Assembly (NCBI RefSeq): GCF_014898815.1 | Contig: NW_026515540.1 | Location: forward strand, 1,798,001-1,862,000 | Reading direction: 5' to 3' | DNA: 64,000 nt | Source of the DNA: Panonychus citri | Lineage: Eukaryota > Arthropoda > Arachnida > Trombidiformes > Tetranychidae | In this document: positions 13,257 through 28,200 of the stretch, in pieces | Position numbering within the stretch: the stretch's first letter is position 1 | How the letters are laid out: every line of letters starts with the position of its first letter | The notes under the pieces: generated by a model | Databases searched by the model: none | The model's input: the letters and a program-made list of their open reading frames with translations, nothing else | Told to the model about the DNA's origin: nothing | Program-made: the position numbers and the translations under genes

Positions 13257-16200
13257 ATGTACCCGATATGCCTGGACAACCAATTATCATGGGATTTACT
13301 TCCAGATCTATTAACGTCTCTTGGCCTCCATCTTTCAATAATCACAATAGTCCCATTTTGTATTACATTATCCACGTTAGGTAAGTCTACTAATTAACTA
13401 ATTAATCAAATGAAAGTCACTCATTAAGGAAAATAATATTTACCCGCTTTTTTTTCAAACCAAAAGTCAAACACTCAACACTACTAACGATCTCTACCGA
13501 GTTAAAAGTTAACTATTCATCGGCACCCGTTGAGCGGTAAAATGAGAAATCAGTTAACCTTAATTGTTAATTTGTTTCTTTTACCCAATCAATAAATTAA
13601 CAGTTGATTGTCCTTCTTATCACTGTGAATACAATATGAATAGCTAATCAAACTAGTAACAGTTTTTTTAATTACTTTTCAGTTAATCGTTAGTTTTTTT
13701 TCACCTAAATTGTTGCCTTTAAAGCTAACATTTAGTTAATTACTTGGAATATAAAATGTAGATAATTAATTATTAATCACCATCTATGTATCACATTAAC
13801 TGTGAAAGTGTTAATACTGTCAAATTATCAATGGTAATTAGGTGAAAATTAATGTTATAAATTGAACAATTTTGTTTCATAATCAATTTCAGACAATCAC
13901 TAGGTTGAAGTTAATCATTGGTAAATTTGACACAATCAAAATTGATTGTTCATCCTTATGGCAAAGGTAATTTAATCAAAATCCTAAATTAGGTCAAAGC
14001 TTATTTACTTGATAATGTTAATCCACTTTCACCCTAATCATTAAAATAATACATAAATCAATCAATTTAACTAATAATAATGAAGGTAAAAGTCAATTTA
14101 GTAAATCAAGTTTAATAATGAGATTTAATAAATAACCAAGTTAATTGTTTTTTTTTTGTATCGGTCAAAGGGTAAAAAGTTACGAAACAATATTTTCATT
14201 TAAGTGACCTCAAGAGTCTTGAAGATATTTCAAGTTTATCATTCAATCTGGACTCGATTTAGATTCTTATGAGTTCAATCAATGAAGAATATGATGATGA
14301 TGAGGATGATAAAGACTTTTTATCATCCTCATCACTTTTATTTCTGGTTACATTGGAAAAGGAAGAAAAGATGAAAGAAACTCATTCGTCAGTAACATCG
14401 ATTTTCCTTGTGAGTAGAAAAGGATAAAGTTTATCGATTGATGATGAAACTGATGATAATGATGAGGAAAAGGATGCTGAGTAAAAAGGAGGAGGAAAAA
14501 GCATATAATTCAAAGAAACTAGGTCAACCAGGACCATTTTTCTGGTTCCCATGTAGCTCTTGTATTTTTTTTCGGGTTCCTCATCACTTTCTGCTTATTC
14601 CACCTTCTCTCCTCTTTTTTTATCATCCTCATCATCCTCCCACTCCTCATCTTCTCATCACTAGTAAGATAATATTACAGATACATCTATCTTAAGAGTT
14701 ATCATCATACTCATTATCATCAATTGTTATCATTACCATTTGATATTAATAAACATACATGATAATATTAATAGTTACAATTTCAAAATCGCTCTGTTCA
14801 AATTGGGATGTAATTTAATTCCTAATGATGATCACCTCATATACTTCATATTATCAACAATTAACCCAAATTATTAATAAAACTTGATGAAAATATTGAT
14901 GAGAAAAGAAATGGTCAAACATTAATACTAATTGCTAATTATCAATCCTAATTGATTAGTCAAAAAAAACCATCAATTTAACTTAAAATTAAATCAGCAA
15001 CTTTTAAATAATGATGATTAATTAATTTTCAACCATATTCAAAGTCACAATAGACGTTAAATTAACCATTAACAGTAATAGTAGCAATTTAAATTGCTCA
15101 TTCAATTGTGATAACAAGAAAAGGTTGAATATCATTAGGAACCATTGGGAAGAGTAAAAAATGGGCTTGAATTTTAATTTATATCAAATTTATCCAAATG
15201 ATTTAATAGTAAAAAAAACAAGGTAAATGAATAATATTCACAGGGAGAGATAGTGTTGAAGTTGTTTGTTGGTGGATGATTTGAAAATGGCGAAAATGAA
15301 ATGATAACAAATATGATTACTATTATTATCGTTGATTAATGAGAGTTTCAAGATGATTATGATGAGGATGATGATGATGGTGAGATAAATGATAGATATT
15401 ATTATATGTCTGGTGGCACAGAATTTTGTCTTAATTTGAATTTCGCCAATGAATCAGCTCTTTGGAATCCATTCCTGTTGATTGTGATTAGAATTGTTTG
15501 GATAATCTTTGGGATTTAAATTTCTTATAATAAAGTTATCGCTGCTTCGAGACTCTAATGGTTGACTGTATTTAGGAGTTGAAGAGTTAATTGTATCTTT
15601 ATCTGTTGTTACCTTTCCTTTAATTGTTGGAATCCATAATGAATCAGTTGAAAATTTAGTTGATGATTCAATTGCTGTTGATTGAAGTGTTTTCATTAAT
15701 GGTAATTGTGAATTGGTCTTCTCAATTGATTTAATTGGTACAGGATAAAGTATCATCTTATCAACACTTGATCTGCCTTCCAAATTATATAAGGATGTAG
15801 GTGATGATGGGTTGAGTGGTGATGGTGATGGTGTGTGGGTGAAGGTTGAAGTTGATGGAGACAATTTCATAGGTGATTCTGTGTCTATACTTTTACGGTT
15901 AACTGGAGATAATAATCTTGGAATTGGAATATGATTTGATGATGATGTTAATCGATTGTTAATTTGATTTAGAGAGTTAATTTTTTTCCTATTTCCCAGA
16001 GCAATTTGATAATTTTTGGTTAAATCGTTCAATGAAAATGGTTGTTGAACAAGAAGATTATTATTATTATTATTATTATGATTTAATGATTTTGTTACTA
16101 TTCCATTGAGTGAATTGTGATGAATTGGAGATGATAAAAGTGGTGACAATGATGATAAAGATGAATCAAGTTTAGGATTGAGAAGGACAAAGATTATCGG

Positions 16201-19200
16201 TGGTCGTGGAGTGGTTAAAGGTTGATTTTGCTGTTGAATTGGAGATTTTATTTGATTGGATTGTTGAGATGTTTTTAATGATGAAGATTTTACTGATGAT
16301 GGTGATGCGGATGAAGATAAATTTGGAGGATGATGGAAGAAAAATCTTGCCTTTTTCATGGTCTCAATTAATCCTGGACTTATGGTTGGTAGTAAAGGTA
16401 AAGGTCCTTTGGGAAGTTTAAATCCAAGTCCATTGTTGTTGTTTATTTCTTTGTGGATGTTGGATGATTTTGATTTACCATCGTTGGGACGAGAGCGAAT
16501 CCCTGAGCCCACCGGCCAGATTATCGGAGTGGGAAAACGTTTCCAAAGATTTTTAATCTGATCACTTTTACTGGACAAAGGTGATGAGGTGCTAACGGGA
16601 AAATGAACTTTATCATTAATCTTATTGATTGTTGACTTGACATTTTGTTGAAAATCATTTGATGGTTTTGTTGTTATGCTTTTAATTGCTGGCGATGGAG
16701 TGGTCAAGATTAAAGGCTCCTGAGGTGTTATTTCAATTATCTTCAGGTAGATTTCAGGTTTAGATGAAGGTGCTGTCGGATTTTTTGAATGGGCAGATGA
16801 AGATTCTGGATAAGAAGATATTTGCATATTATCAGCTGATGTTGACATTTGATTGTTGAAGTGTGTGGATAAAGGTGATGATTTAGTCTTTAAAATTTCA
16901 TCCGCATCAATTTCTGATATTTCCGGCATCATGTAATCAATTAGAGTTGGAAATTGAGATGTAACCTTGGTAATATCATGATCCATTAATTCAATCAGCT
17001 GATTTGATTCATGTTGATTACCCTGATTATCATTACCATTTAGCCAATAAAAAGGTTTAATTGGTAATATTGATTCATTTGTATTAATAGAATCAGTTAA
17101 TCCAAATAATGTTTCATTAGATAAATTACCAAATTGATTAATCTGATGATGATGATGATTATGATGATTATGATTATCAAAAAAATGAAATGGTAAATTG
17201 TTTGTATTCATTTTGAATCCATTGTAATCAAAATTATTATTAATATAATTTTGATTATCAATTTCATTTTTATCCTGCTGATGAAATGTACCATCATTAA
17301 GAGTTGTAGTTAATAATTGTGAAATTATGGTTCGTTGATCATCATTTAATTGTCGACGTAATTTTTCAGGTAAACCAGGTAAACTTTTACCTATTTCACC
17401 TTTACCATTGGGTAGGAGGGTAACAATTTGTCCCTGAGAAATCATGGTTGAGTGTTTATCGTCACTAATTAAGGTTGTCTTTCTATTATTATCATCATCT
17501 GAATTACCATGTTGAATGAATAATTGAGCTGATGATGATCTCTTGATTCGTGAGTGATTAGTTAATTTAGTCTCTGTATTGTTATTATCATTTGAAGAGG
17601 TTCCAATCATTTCCACTGATTCTGATGATGATGGTGAGTTATTAAGTTGAGTATCTGCATGAGTGAAAATGAAACAAGAAATAGTCTAATTAATTATCGT
17701 GTAACAATTTAAAACCAACAACAATAATTACCATTGACAATTGAAGGTTTCATTTGCATTTCAAATTCACTTGAATCATTTTGTTTCAATCTTTTAGCAT
17801 ATGAAATTAAAGCATCTGAAATAATGATTAATTTGGAATAGAGAAGAAAAAAATTACTAATTATTGAAAATGAATTTAAGATAATTTAATAATAATCATT
17901 ACCTTTAATTGTAATTGTTGATCCTGATAATCTAACAGGTAACCTATTTGAGTTGATTGTTTCAACAGAATCAGAGTAATTAGCATTTATGTTTGATGAT
18001 TGAGCTTGATGTTCAGTTGATTTGATTGGAAATGAATTTCTGTTGATTAGTTGATTGATTTTAGTTGCGATGAAACCATTTGATTCAAGTATTGATTGCG
18101 ATTGATTTGAAGCTCCTATGGTAAAAGATAGAGTAGGTTGGGTCATTTGGAACAAAATTTCGGGTTATTATTGTTTTTGATTCTTGAGTAAATCACAATC
18201 AGCTGGACAATTTAAATTGCTGTAAAAAATGAAGAAAGCAACAATACACACACACAGACAATTAGGTAAAGTTAACAAACAAAATACATTATAAAGATGA
18301 TGATGATGATGATGACGATGATGATACAATTATAATATCAATTGACATTACAGATATAAAGCAAGATACATATAAAAAAATGAACAAAAAAAGGATAAAG
18401 CTGAAGCCAAACCACATAGAGAAAATGAAATTACCATAATACAAAAAACAGTTATAATGACATTAAATTGTACAAAAAAAGTTACAACAATTTGTTAAAT
18501 TGTCACAACAAAAATTTAGGTTAGTTCATCTTTGAACACAATAAGCTTAGACTGAGTTGACAATGAATATACAATGGGAAGAGACATGGAAAACATTAAT
18601 ATACTTGTCATGGTGATGAGGATGAAAAGGTGAAGATATCATGAAGATGATGATGATGATGTTTTGGTGACAATTGTGAAAACATGAACTCAGGGGAAGA
18701 GGTAATGAGATTTGAGGATAACATTGAGACACATCGGAAAGGATTTCGGATTGTGTGTTGATATGGTTAATTAATTGTGGTTTGTTGTGCGTTTAGATTT
18801 TGTTTTTAAAGTGGGCACAGGGTGGGAGTGGATTTTTGTTGTTGTGACAATATAATGACAATTAAATTTGACAGAACAATTGAAAAGACAAACACAATAT
18901 TAAAGTGCTTATGACATTGATCTTGGTCTATCATTGATTAACCTTTAATTTTACCTTGATTGTTATTCATTAATCCTCCACGAGTTTGATCGTTTGCATT
19001 TCGACGATCGATTTCAAAGTTTTTAAATTCTTTATCTTCATCGTCGTCAATTTCGCTATCGGTGTCACTACCATCTTCATCAGCTGATCCATCGATTCTA
19101 CCTTGATTTTTCACCTTGTTTGAATCACCGCCATTGGATTTACCATCTTCACGGCGGAGTTTTAATCCACCCATTAATTGAGAGATTAGAGCTTGATTTA

Positions 19201-22200
19201 ATTCATCCATCAGATTATCTTCCATGTTGGGATTATTTTCATTTCCATCTTTCATTCCCAAATATTGATTGAGTAAATTGGAAACATCTCCATTGGTTCC
19301 TGAGTTACCACCGCCATTACCACTTCCTAAGCCTCCTAAAAGATCAGCTAATCCACCTTTAAGTCCACCATTTCCACCAAAGCCATTCATACCATTAGAG
19401 GAGCCGGGAACTCCGCCAACTCCTGACGGCGCTGGTATCTTGATCCCAGCTAATTCGGACATTGCCGTTATCGTCATTGGATTCAAACCGTTTAGCCCTC
19501 CATTTGGGAAGGGAAGTTGTCCCATTCCCCCTGAACCTCCAACGCCTCCCATACCTTGAATCGCTATTGGTCCCATTAAAGGTCCAGCTTGACCCAAATG
19601 ACTTGGACCAAAACCAGGGTGAGGAAGAGGCATCATGTGTTGGTGGTGATGGTGTGGTCCATGTGGACCGTTAGGCATATGTGGATTATGTGGATTATGA
19701 TGAGGAGATTGAATGGAAATTGGTTGACCTGTTGGACCACGGAAACTTTTAATTCGTTTCTTCATTTTATCGGTAAAATCTCGATACATTTTAGAGGCCA
19801 CAGTTTTCAAAGGTTTCATCTTGTAGACAACATGTTTAACTGAATCAACGACTCTCATGAAATCTTTCATTGTATTTTGATGCCCATAGGGTGAGGGTCG
19901 ATTGGCCTGTTGATAATCATTATTATAATATTCTTGACCACCACCACCACCACCAACAGGACGTCCACCAACATAACGGAATTTATCCTTTGGTTCGGTA
20001 TCATAATAATTGTGAATATATTCATGAGGTGATTTAAATCCAGTTGGACCCATTCCTCCTAATGGATCAAGCGATTGGACAGAATCAAGGGGAAAAGAAG
20101 ACAGAGAATTGGAAAACCCGTCAGCGGAATTAGCCAAATTAGCCATTGCTGTTGGATCTGGTCCTCCATGAAGACCACTAATTGAATCAGGACCACTAGT
20201 GACCGTGAAATCAGCTGACAATCCAAATCCACCTCCAGGTTCACCAGGAAATTTACCATAATTCATCATACTATTAGCAAAATCACTTGTAAACTGTGAA
20301 CCTGAAAGTCCAGTCGGAGGTGGACCAGTAGCCGTTGGACCATTTACTCGAGTATAACTTTCCGAATCTTCATTATTGGTGTTTTCTTGATTTGATGAAT
20401 GAGCAGTTTGATAATTATTCGTGTTATAAGGTTGATCGCCATCTTCTTGGCCACTGTTTCCACCGCTACTACCATTTCCATTGGCAGATTCATCATCGCC
20501 AGACTCAGATGAACCCGATTCGGAGGATTGAGATGATGTCAAAGGAGTGGGAGCTGGATTGAATTGTGAGGATCCGGGGGGTGATCCAGAGTTGGGTGAT
20601 GAAGCCGATGAAGATGATGAGGGAATCGAAGCAGATGAAGATGAAACTGCTGAGGAAGATGAAGACCATCCTTCATTTGGATTATGTAAAGACGACGAAG
20701 GTGGTGGTAACACTGATGAAGAGTATGATGATCTCATTGATCCTCTGGACGATGTTGGTGCTGCATAATAATCATTGGTAAACGGTTGATATCGATTTTG
20801 ACCTAAACCTCCGTTAGAAAAGTGACTGGTCATCGGATAAGCTTTTGGTCTCAATTGATTACGAAGCTGTGCCACCATTGCATCAATTTCACTTGAATTG
20901 ATTGGTCGCAGGGGATAAGGTATTGGTGGACCACTTGGTCCGGAGGGACCCGAAGAAGAGCTCGAACCATAACCACCAGAACCCGAAACAGGTCGACCTG
21001 GATACGATGGTGACATTGGGTACGAATCAGATGATGATGATAAAGATGAATAACTCATGGGATAAGGTCGGCTCATTTTCGGCGGTGGTCCATATTTATA
21101 AAATGAGTTACCATGAATACTTGGTGAAGATGCACCATAAGAATTACCCACCAGTGGTTGCATATTGAAATTATAACGATTCTGTTTATTATATGAATCT
21201 GAATAATTATAAGGAAGATTCATCTCACCACTGGAACCGGAACTTCCCGATGACTCGGCTTCACGAAGTTGACCTCGACGAGGAGGTAGATCATTTTTAT
21301 CCGTTTCTTGACTATCAACTGTCCGATTGGCTCCACTACCGTTAGAATAACTATCAGGCGATTCTGATTGAATGTCATCCGTTGAAGCTGAAGCTCGAGA
21401 TTCATATTTATCGGGTGATGTTGGATCTCGAGATAAATAGATGAGCGGTGATACTTGACGATTCGAGGATGAAATTAATGGACTCGATTTGTTGATAACA
21501 TGTCCAGAGTTCAACAGTGGAATACCTTGATTAGTAGATGATAAATTGTCTGAATTACTTGTTGGTAGAAGACCTTTTTTATGGGTCAAAGGTGAAGGTG
21601 TTGTTAAGATGGCCGGTGATAAGGTTGGAGTAGATGAAGATGAAGAGGTTATCGTGGTAACGGTAATTGTGTCCTTATCGTTAATTGGTGAAACTGTTGT
21701 CTTATTAATTATTGTCTCTGCGAATCGTTTATCAACTAGTAATGGTTTGGAAATGTGATGAGTTAAATTAACCAATAATCTATTGACATCATTTTGATTT
21801 ATGGTTACATGTTGATGAGAAGATGATGATCATCTGATTGTGAGGATTTGGTGACAGTTAAAGGTTTGATTAAGGATGAACTTGTTGACCGGTGGGGGAA
21901 ATGATTTAAATAAAGTTCACTTGAATGTGGACCACGATTAATACGATTTGCCAATGCACCAGAATTCAATGTAATTTCTGTATGAAGAGCAGTAGATGAG
22001 AGGAAAACATTTCCAGAAGTTGATTCTTTTAATGATTTAGGTTGATTTCCATTGATAATCAGTGAACTGGTCAGCACATCAGTGACAATTAACAGAATAA
22101 TAATAATTGCAGACAGGTAACATTGAGATTTCTATGATTACAATTGAGAAACAATTAGTTAAAAGATGATAATAATACGTACGATCAGTTATCCAACAAG

Positions 22201-25200
22201 GGGAAATTAGATCAACAATTTAACGGTAATTAGAATGAAAAGAAATTTAATTTGATTGGTAACTAATTTTAAAGAGATTAGACAATTAACTTTAATCATT
22301 TACCATTGTTGTTGATTGTTGATTCTTCTTTCTTTCCATAACAATTAAATTATTGTTCTGGTTGATTAGGTTAATCATTTAAACAATTTGAAAAGCCTTA
22401 CAAATTGTATATTCAAAGAAATGATCATCAATTAATCATTAATCAGTTTTCACTTGTATCCATATTAATTGACAAACTAATTTGATTTATTGATTGTTAT
22501 TATTAGTTAATTGTGTGAGTGCTCAAAATTTGTCCACTTGATTGAGAAACAAATAATCAAAACTGATTACTAATTGTTGTTGATATAATAATTAGATTGT
22601 TACACAATATATACAAAGTTAATCATCAATTAATTGTTATCATCTTAATAAAATGATAATTATCATGATTATCATGATAGTAATTTAAAGTTATAATAAT
22701 CAAACAAAGTGATTAACTTTGATTAAAGTTATGAAAATGGGAGGATTATCATTGGTTAGGCCTTTTAATTTGATTGATGATTAACTAATCACAATAAAAG
22801 AGTGAGAGTTTAATGTTGACTGATTACAATTAAAACACAGTAGTTACAATTATAATCAGTGAATCGTTGAAAGTAAATAATGAAAAGTTAAATTGGTTAT
22901 CATTTTTATTAATAATAATAAGAAAATAACAAATATCAGAAAAAACTCGAGGCCAATTAAGATTCATCTTAATTCCTACTGTTGATTTGATCCTGTTCCG
23001 TAAATGAATCAAGATATTACCTGTCGATTGTTACTCCACCCTTAATATTTAGGTTGATTTAAAAATAATTTAACAACAATTTACCCTTTTTCTTAATCAT
23101 TATGATGTAATAATAATAATAATCAATTACTTGGTGAAAGCATTAACAATGAAAATAAGAGCAGACAAGAAAATCAAATCACCTTTTTTTCAATGTTAAT
23201 GTTTTTGTGGTTGGAAAAGTGATGAAAATGATTACAAAATTTTCACTACAATTTACTAACTACTAACATATCGTGATGATGACAATCATTATCATCTTGC
23301 TTTCTTTATGGATAAGGATTAACGGTAATACACTTCGTCAACTTAACCGTTAATCATTATTGGCCTGGTTTACCTTTCACGGACGAAATGTTACCTTGGA
23401 TGTTATTTATTATTGAATATCGATGATGAGTAAAGTGATTAGATGAAACTGGTTATGACAATATCACCTTAATCCAATTAAGATTAATTTCTTATGTCTT
23501 TATTAGTAAATTAATCTTCTAATTAACCCTTTAAACTGTTAAATCTCTCAACATTGATTAGTTTTATCATCTTAATCCTTTACTATTTTATCACTGATTT
23601 TATCATTTGGTGATGTTGGTCACCTTTTCCTTACTAGTGTCCGAAAATATTGACCATCAGTTGTTTTTGAAGGTCAAACAATTAGTTTAATGAGAAAATA
23701 TTGATTTGAATTGCTATAGTTTTTGATTGTAATAAAGTATTTATGCTTTTTAAACAATTAAGACAAATGGATTATCGAAATTTAAATTGTATTGTTATTG
23801 AGGTAATCATGATTTTAATCAGCTTTTGGTGGCGATTTTGTCCAACTTTAATTGTCCAATGTATTTGGTGGACTTGATTTGCTTCAGTTAAATGATTATT
23901 TCAGGGCCTAGAAAGTTAATCAGTGCGATTAAAGGCAAAATCAAATATTTTTTTCTAATCTAAATCAATGTATTTGAGTTTCTATACAAATACTATCATG
24001 ATTTACACCAAAAATCTGATGAAAGGGTTAACAGAACGTGACTGGTCCTGTTGAAATTGGACAAAATCCATCGATGAAAATCAATCAATCGATACAAAAT
24101 TGATGACACAAATTAACTTGACCATCAGGTTAATCAACAACCAACTGATTATAATGAAAAAAAAAGTCAAACAATCAGTTATAATTCAAATCAATGTTAA
24201 TCAATTAGTGAACGAGCAAAAAAATTGAAAATATTTTCAATATCTAATCAAGTTAATCAATAGTTATCGGTGAAAACTGATAGACCAATTTAATCCTTAT
24301 AATCTAATCATTTGGATTTCTAATTGAATTAGAATTAAGTTTTAGATCTAATCACTTGAGATTGAATTACAATTAACAAATTAGCTCAATCAATATCAGT
24401 GAATTTAGATACAATTAACAAGTAACAGTTGATTTATTTAATTAGCTGAATTTTTTTAATTGTTTACATTTAGCATCAAACTAATCACATCTGAAACTAT
24501 TCAACTGTTTTGACATTTCCTTAATCTCAATTGCAATTAAAATACTTTTACACAAACAATTGTTTTGTATAAAAGTCAATTGTCATTGAAACAATTAGTA
24601 AATCAACAAATTGAGAAATGCAATTGAATCAAAAGTAATCAGTAAAATTGAACATTCAATTTACCATTGAGTTAATCATGTCCATTTAAAGAGATAAACA
24701 ATTAACCATAAGAGACAATTAACTTAGAAAATATCAGATCGACATTCACAATATTTTCAATTGTTAATCAACGAAAGATTGTTAAATTGTTGAGTATACA
24801 AATCGAAAGTGATTAACTTACCATGATTAATTAGAGAGAAGGTATTTCTTTTCCTTGGTCAATCGTTGGTCCTTAATGGTCACTTTGAAAAAATGGAAAA
24901 CTCAATATTGTGAGTTCCTGATGAAAGATTAACAATTTAGAAAATCAATTCCTGTATTTTTAAATCACCAAGTAATTGTTTTTCCGAATGGCTTGATTAA
25001 CATTATTCCCAGATAAATAAGATCATCATAATTGATTAAACAATTAAAAACAAAGTTCAAGATGATTAGTTGACAAGAAAAACTTTCTATGGATCCAAAT
25101 TGTTCAACAATCACCGAAATTAAAGTAAATTGATGTAGATGATTTAATATTTTCGCTTGATGATGCTCGATGAAATTAATCAACTGATACGGTAGACTGA

Positions 25201-28200
25201 TGAGTTAATGGTGATGGTAACGATAAGTTGACGATATGATGGGCTCGAGAGATGATGATGATAAACGGGAGTCTTTTTGATAAACTTAATGGTTAACTGA
25301 TTGTTGTATTTAGTAATGTTGTGTAGTTATCGATGAGCACGATGATGATGTTATGCCAGGTATTATTGTCTTAACGATACCTGATTGAGTAAAACATGAA
25401 AAGTGGCCCCGAATCTTGTTGAAACGACACCAGAATCAACCAAAAGGAGAGGGATCAAGATGGGAGAGTGTGGGAGTGGGGAGGGTACGAAGGGTAACAA
25501 ACAAAACGACGACAGAAAGCGAAAGAGCCTCAAAATTTTCGCCATTTTAGCCCCCTTTTTCTCTCTCTTTCAGTTTCGAAAAAAAAATTAAGGTAAAAGA
25601 ATAAGAAGATGATGAAAAAAGAACAAAAAAATTTAAGAATATCGCTCCGCATGATTCGTGGTATCACTTGAATGGAATCGATTGAAGACGAATTAAAGGA
25701 ATAAAGAGAATACGAAAGAAAGTTTCATTCTCTTTCTTTTCTCTTCTCTTTTCCTCTTACTTTTTCTTTCTCTGGATAATGGGAACTTTTCAATTGCCCT
25801 CGAAACCATTTTACCTGGTTCGCTTAACACTAAAAACAGATTATCCTCACTAAATGATTAATCCTTTTTTTGTTATTCTTTTTCATCATCTTACCTTTTT
25901 CAGTGATTTACTCTTCCAGCTTCCTCTCTCTCTCTCTCTCTCACTTGCATATTCATCATTTACCGTTACAACAGATTACACCTTAATCTTATCTCTAATT
26001 TTCACTTTATCTCCTTATTCCGGATCCGGTGAAAAAACACTAATCCACCTTAATCCAAGTGAAAAAGAAAATTAAAAACGATAAAAATGATTAATTTCAA
26101 GCATCGGATTGAAATTCAAATTGATTCTCAATCCATGATTATCATGATTATAGTTTACCAATCAATTGATCAACTCATAATACTAATCTCAAGGAAAAAC
26201 AAAACTTTGATTTACTATAATTTCAATTGTCGAATCCTTTTGATTAAATGTCATCATATTAATCCAGTTTAATCAATACAATTAAATAGATTGACTATTT
26301 CAAGACCTTTAAGAAGCCATTGTTTCCGGTTAAAAGGTCTTCTCATCCTAGTGACCTGACAATCGACAAGGTCACCAAATAAAACCAGAATATCGATCGA
26401 TATTAAATCTATGTGAATATTGATCGATAAAAAAATCTTATTCTTGTATAATAATCCCGTAGATGCTTTTGCATCATCATCATCATCATCATCATCATCA
26501 CTATCGTCATCATCTCCTCCTACTCTCATTTTTTTAACATTTCCTCATGAATATAACCAAAGGTTTCAACCTAATGGCATTTGAATTATCATTTTTTACT
26601 CATTTCACTTTCTCCTTATTTTGGCAACAATCATCATGATGATCGTTTTTTTTTGCAAGATGATGTTATATTATCTTCAGGAATCATCATCATCATCATG
26701 ACAATCAATCAGTATACTTTCAATCAACTGATTTTTGTGTTTTTATAATCAAATTTTCAAATGAGACACTTTTTTGTTAATCTTTTCACCGCAATTCTGG
26801 CAAATCTCAATTGTCTTAAATATTTTTCAACCCAATCAACTTAATTGTTGCCATTTACTAATCATTTTTTGCTTTCTATACTTTTCTTAGTTTGAGTATT
26901 TTTGCTTTAATTGTTACTGACAATTGATCTTCTATCAACTATTTCAATGATATATTTTAATCATTACTGATGATTATCAATTCAATGATTGATTAATTGA
27001 TAGAAAAACAAATCAACACTTCCTATTTTAAATCGCCATCTAATTTAGTTGTTTTCAATCAACTTGATTGTTAATTGTTACCTTTTAGCTGATTTGTTTA
27101 AATGAGTTTTCATTTTGATGATCATTTACCTATCACAATTAATTAGCTCATTTTAATCATTGTTTTTGTATTGATTTGAACATTGATTTACCTTTTCATT
27201 GAATTTTCATCATTAAATTGTAACAATTAAACGATTAATGTCAAAAAGATGATCATGAAAGTGAATGGTAATTGTTACAACTTTAATTACTTTCACATTA
27301 ATAGTTAGATGATTGTTTTTAAATTGTGATTAACTTTTACTTGTATATTAACACCTTACGGGAACAATTTAACAATCAAAACAATTTGAATACGTGTTAA
27401 AGTGTTGACAAAATGATGATGATAATCAGTAAATTGTTAATTGTTAATTTTATATTATTAATATCAATATGCCTTCCAGTTTAATTGATAGACAGGATAA
27501 TTAACCAGCAATCAAGTTTTTTAAGACATTGAACCAGTTAATTAATGACAATCAATTTGACTAATATAAATGTACTGAAAAAAAAGAGTGAGAGAAAAAA
27601 ATTAGTTAATCCATTAATTATCTGATTTAATCATAATCTTAATCAACCCAATACCAAACTTGTATATTGGTGATTTAAGACAAAATCTCATCTTATTAGT
27701 TAATTATAATGTTAACAGGAATGATTAAGTGTTAATTGTTATTGTTGTTAATGAATAAATTTATATATATACCCTGTTATTAAACAATCAATTTAGTACA
27801 ATTTAAATTCAACCAACTGATTTATAAGGTTATCGGAGTAATTGAAATGATATCGATGATTATGTTGATGATAATTGTCGTGATATTAATGATTTAGTTT
27901 TAATTATAATCGTCGTGGTTACAGTTGATCATCTCCTTTTAATTGTAATTTAATCGCGTAAACCTTAATTCTTGGTTAATTGTTACATTGATTGCGAGAA
28001 ATTAATTGTTAACCGGCTCGGAGAAAAGCATAAAGCATAATCAGCTGTTCACTTTTCCAATGGAGGGAAACTTTTTTCAACAATTTCCTTTTCGCACTTT
28101 CAACTAATTAACTAATTGTTTCTCGTTTTCCATTTTAATTTGATAAATTAACTGAATTTCTAATTATCGTATTTAATATAATCCAAATTTTGATGGAATC

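Noticed and set aside
19269..21758. Many open frames on + opposite the large nested exon
   Set aside because: They mirror the Gly/Pro/Ser-rich minus-strand coding frame, are short, and lack splice or homology support.
25363..25591. Overlapping open frames on both strands in a G+C-richer patch
   Set aside because: The minus frame looks leader-like and meets a GT, but no following exon or homology was found. A possible promoter or UTR, not called.
26269..26529. Minus-strand 86-codon frame with poly-Asp
   Set aside because: Poly-Asp comes from the (ATC)n repeat at 26473-26501; nothing conserved.
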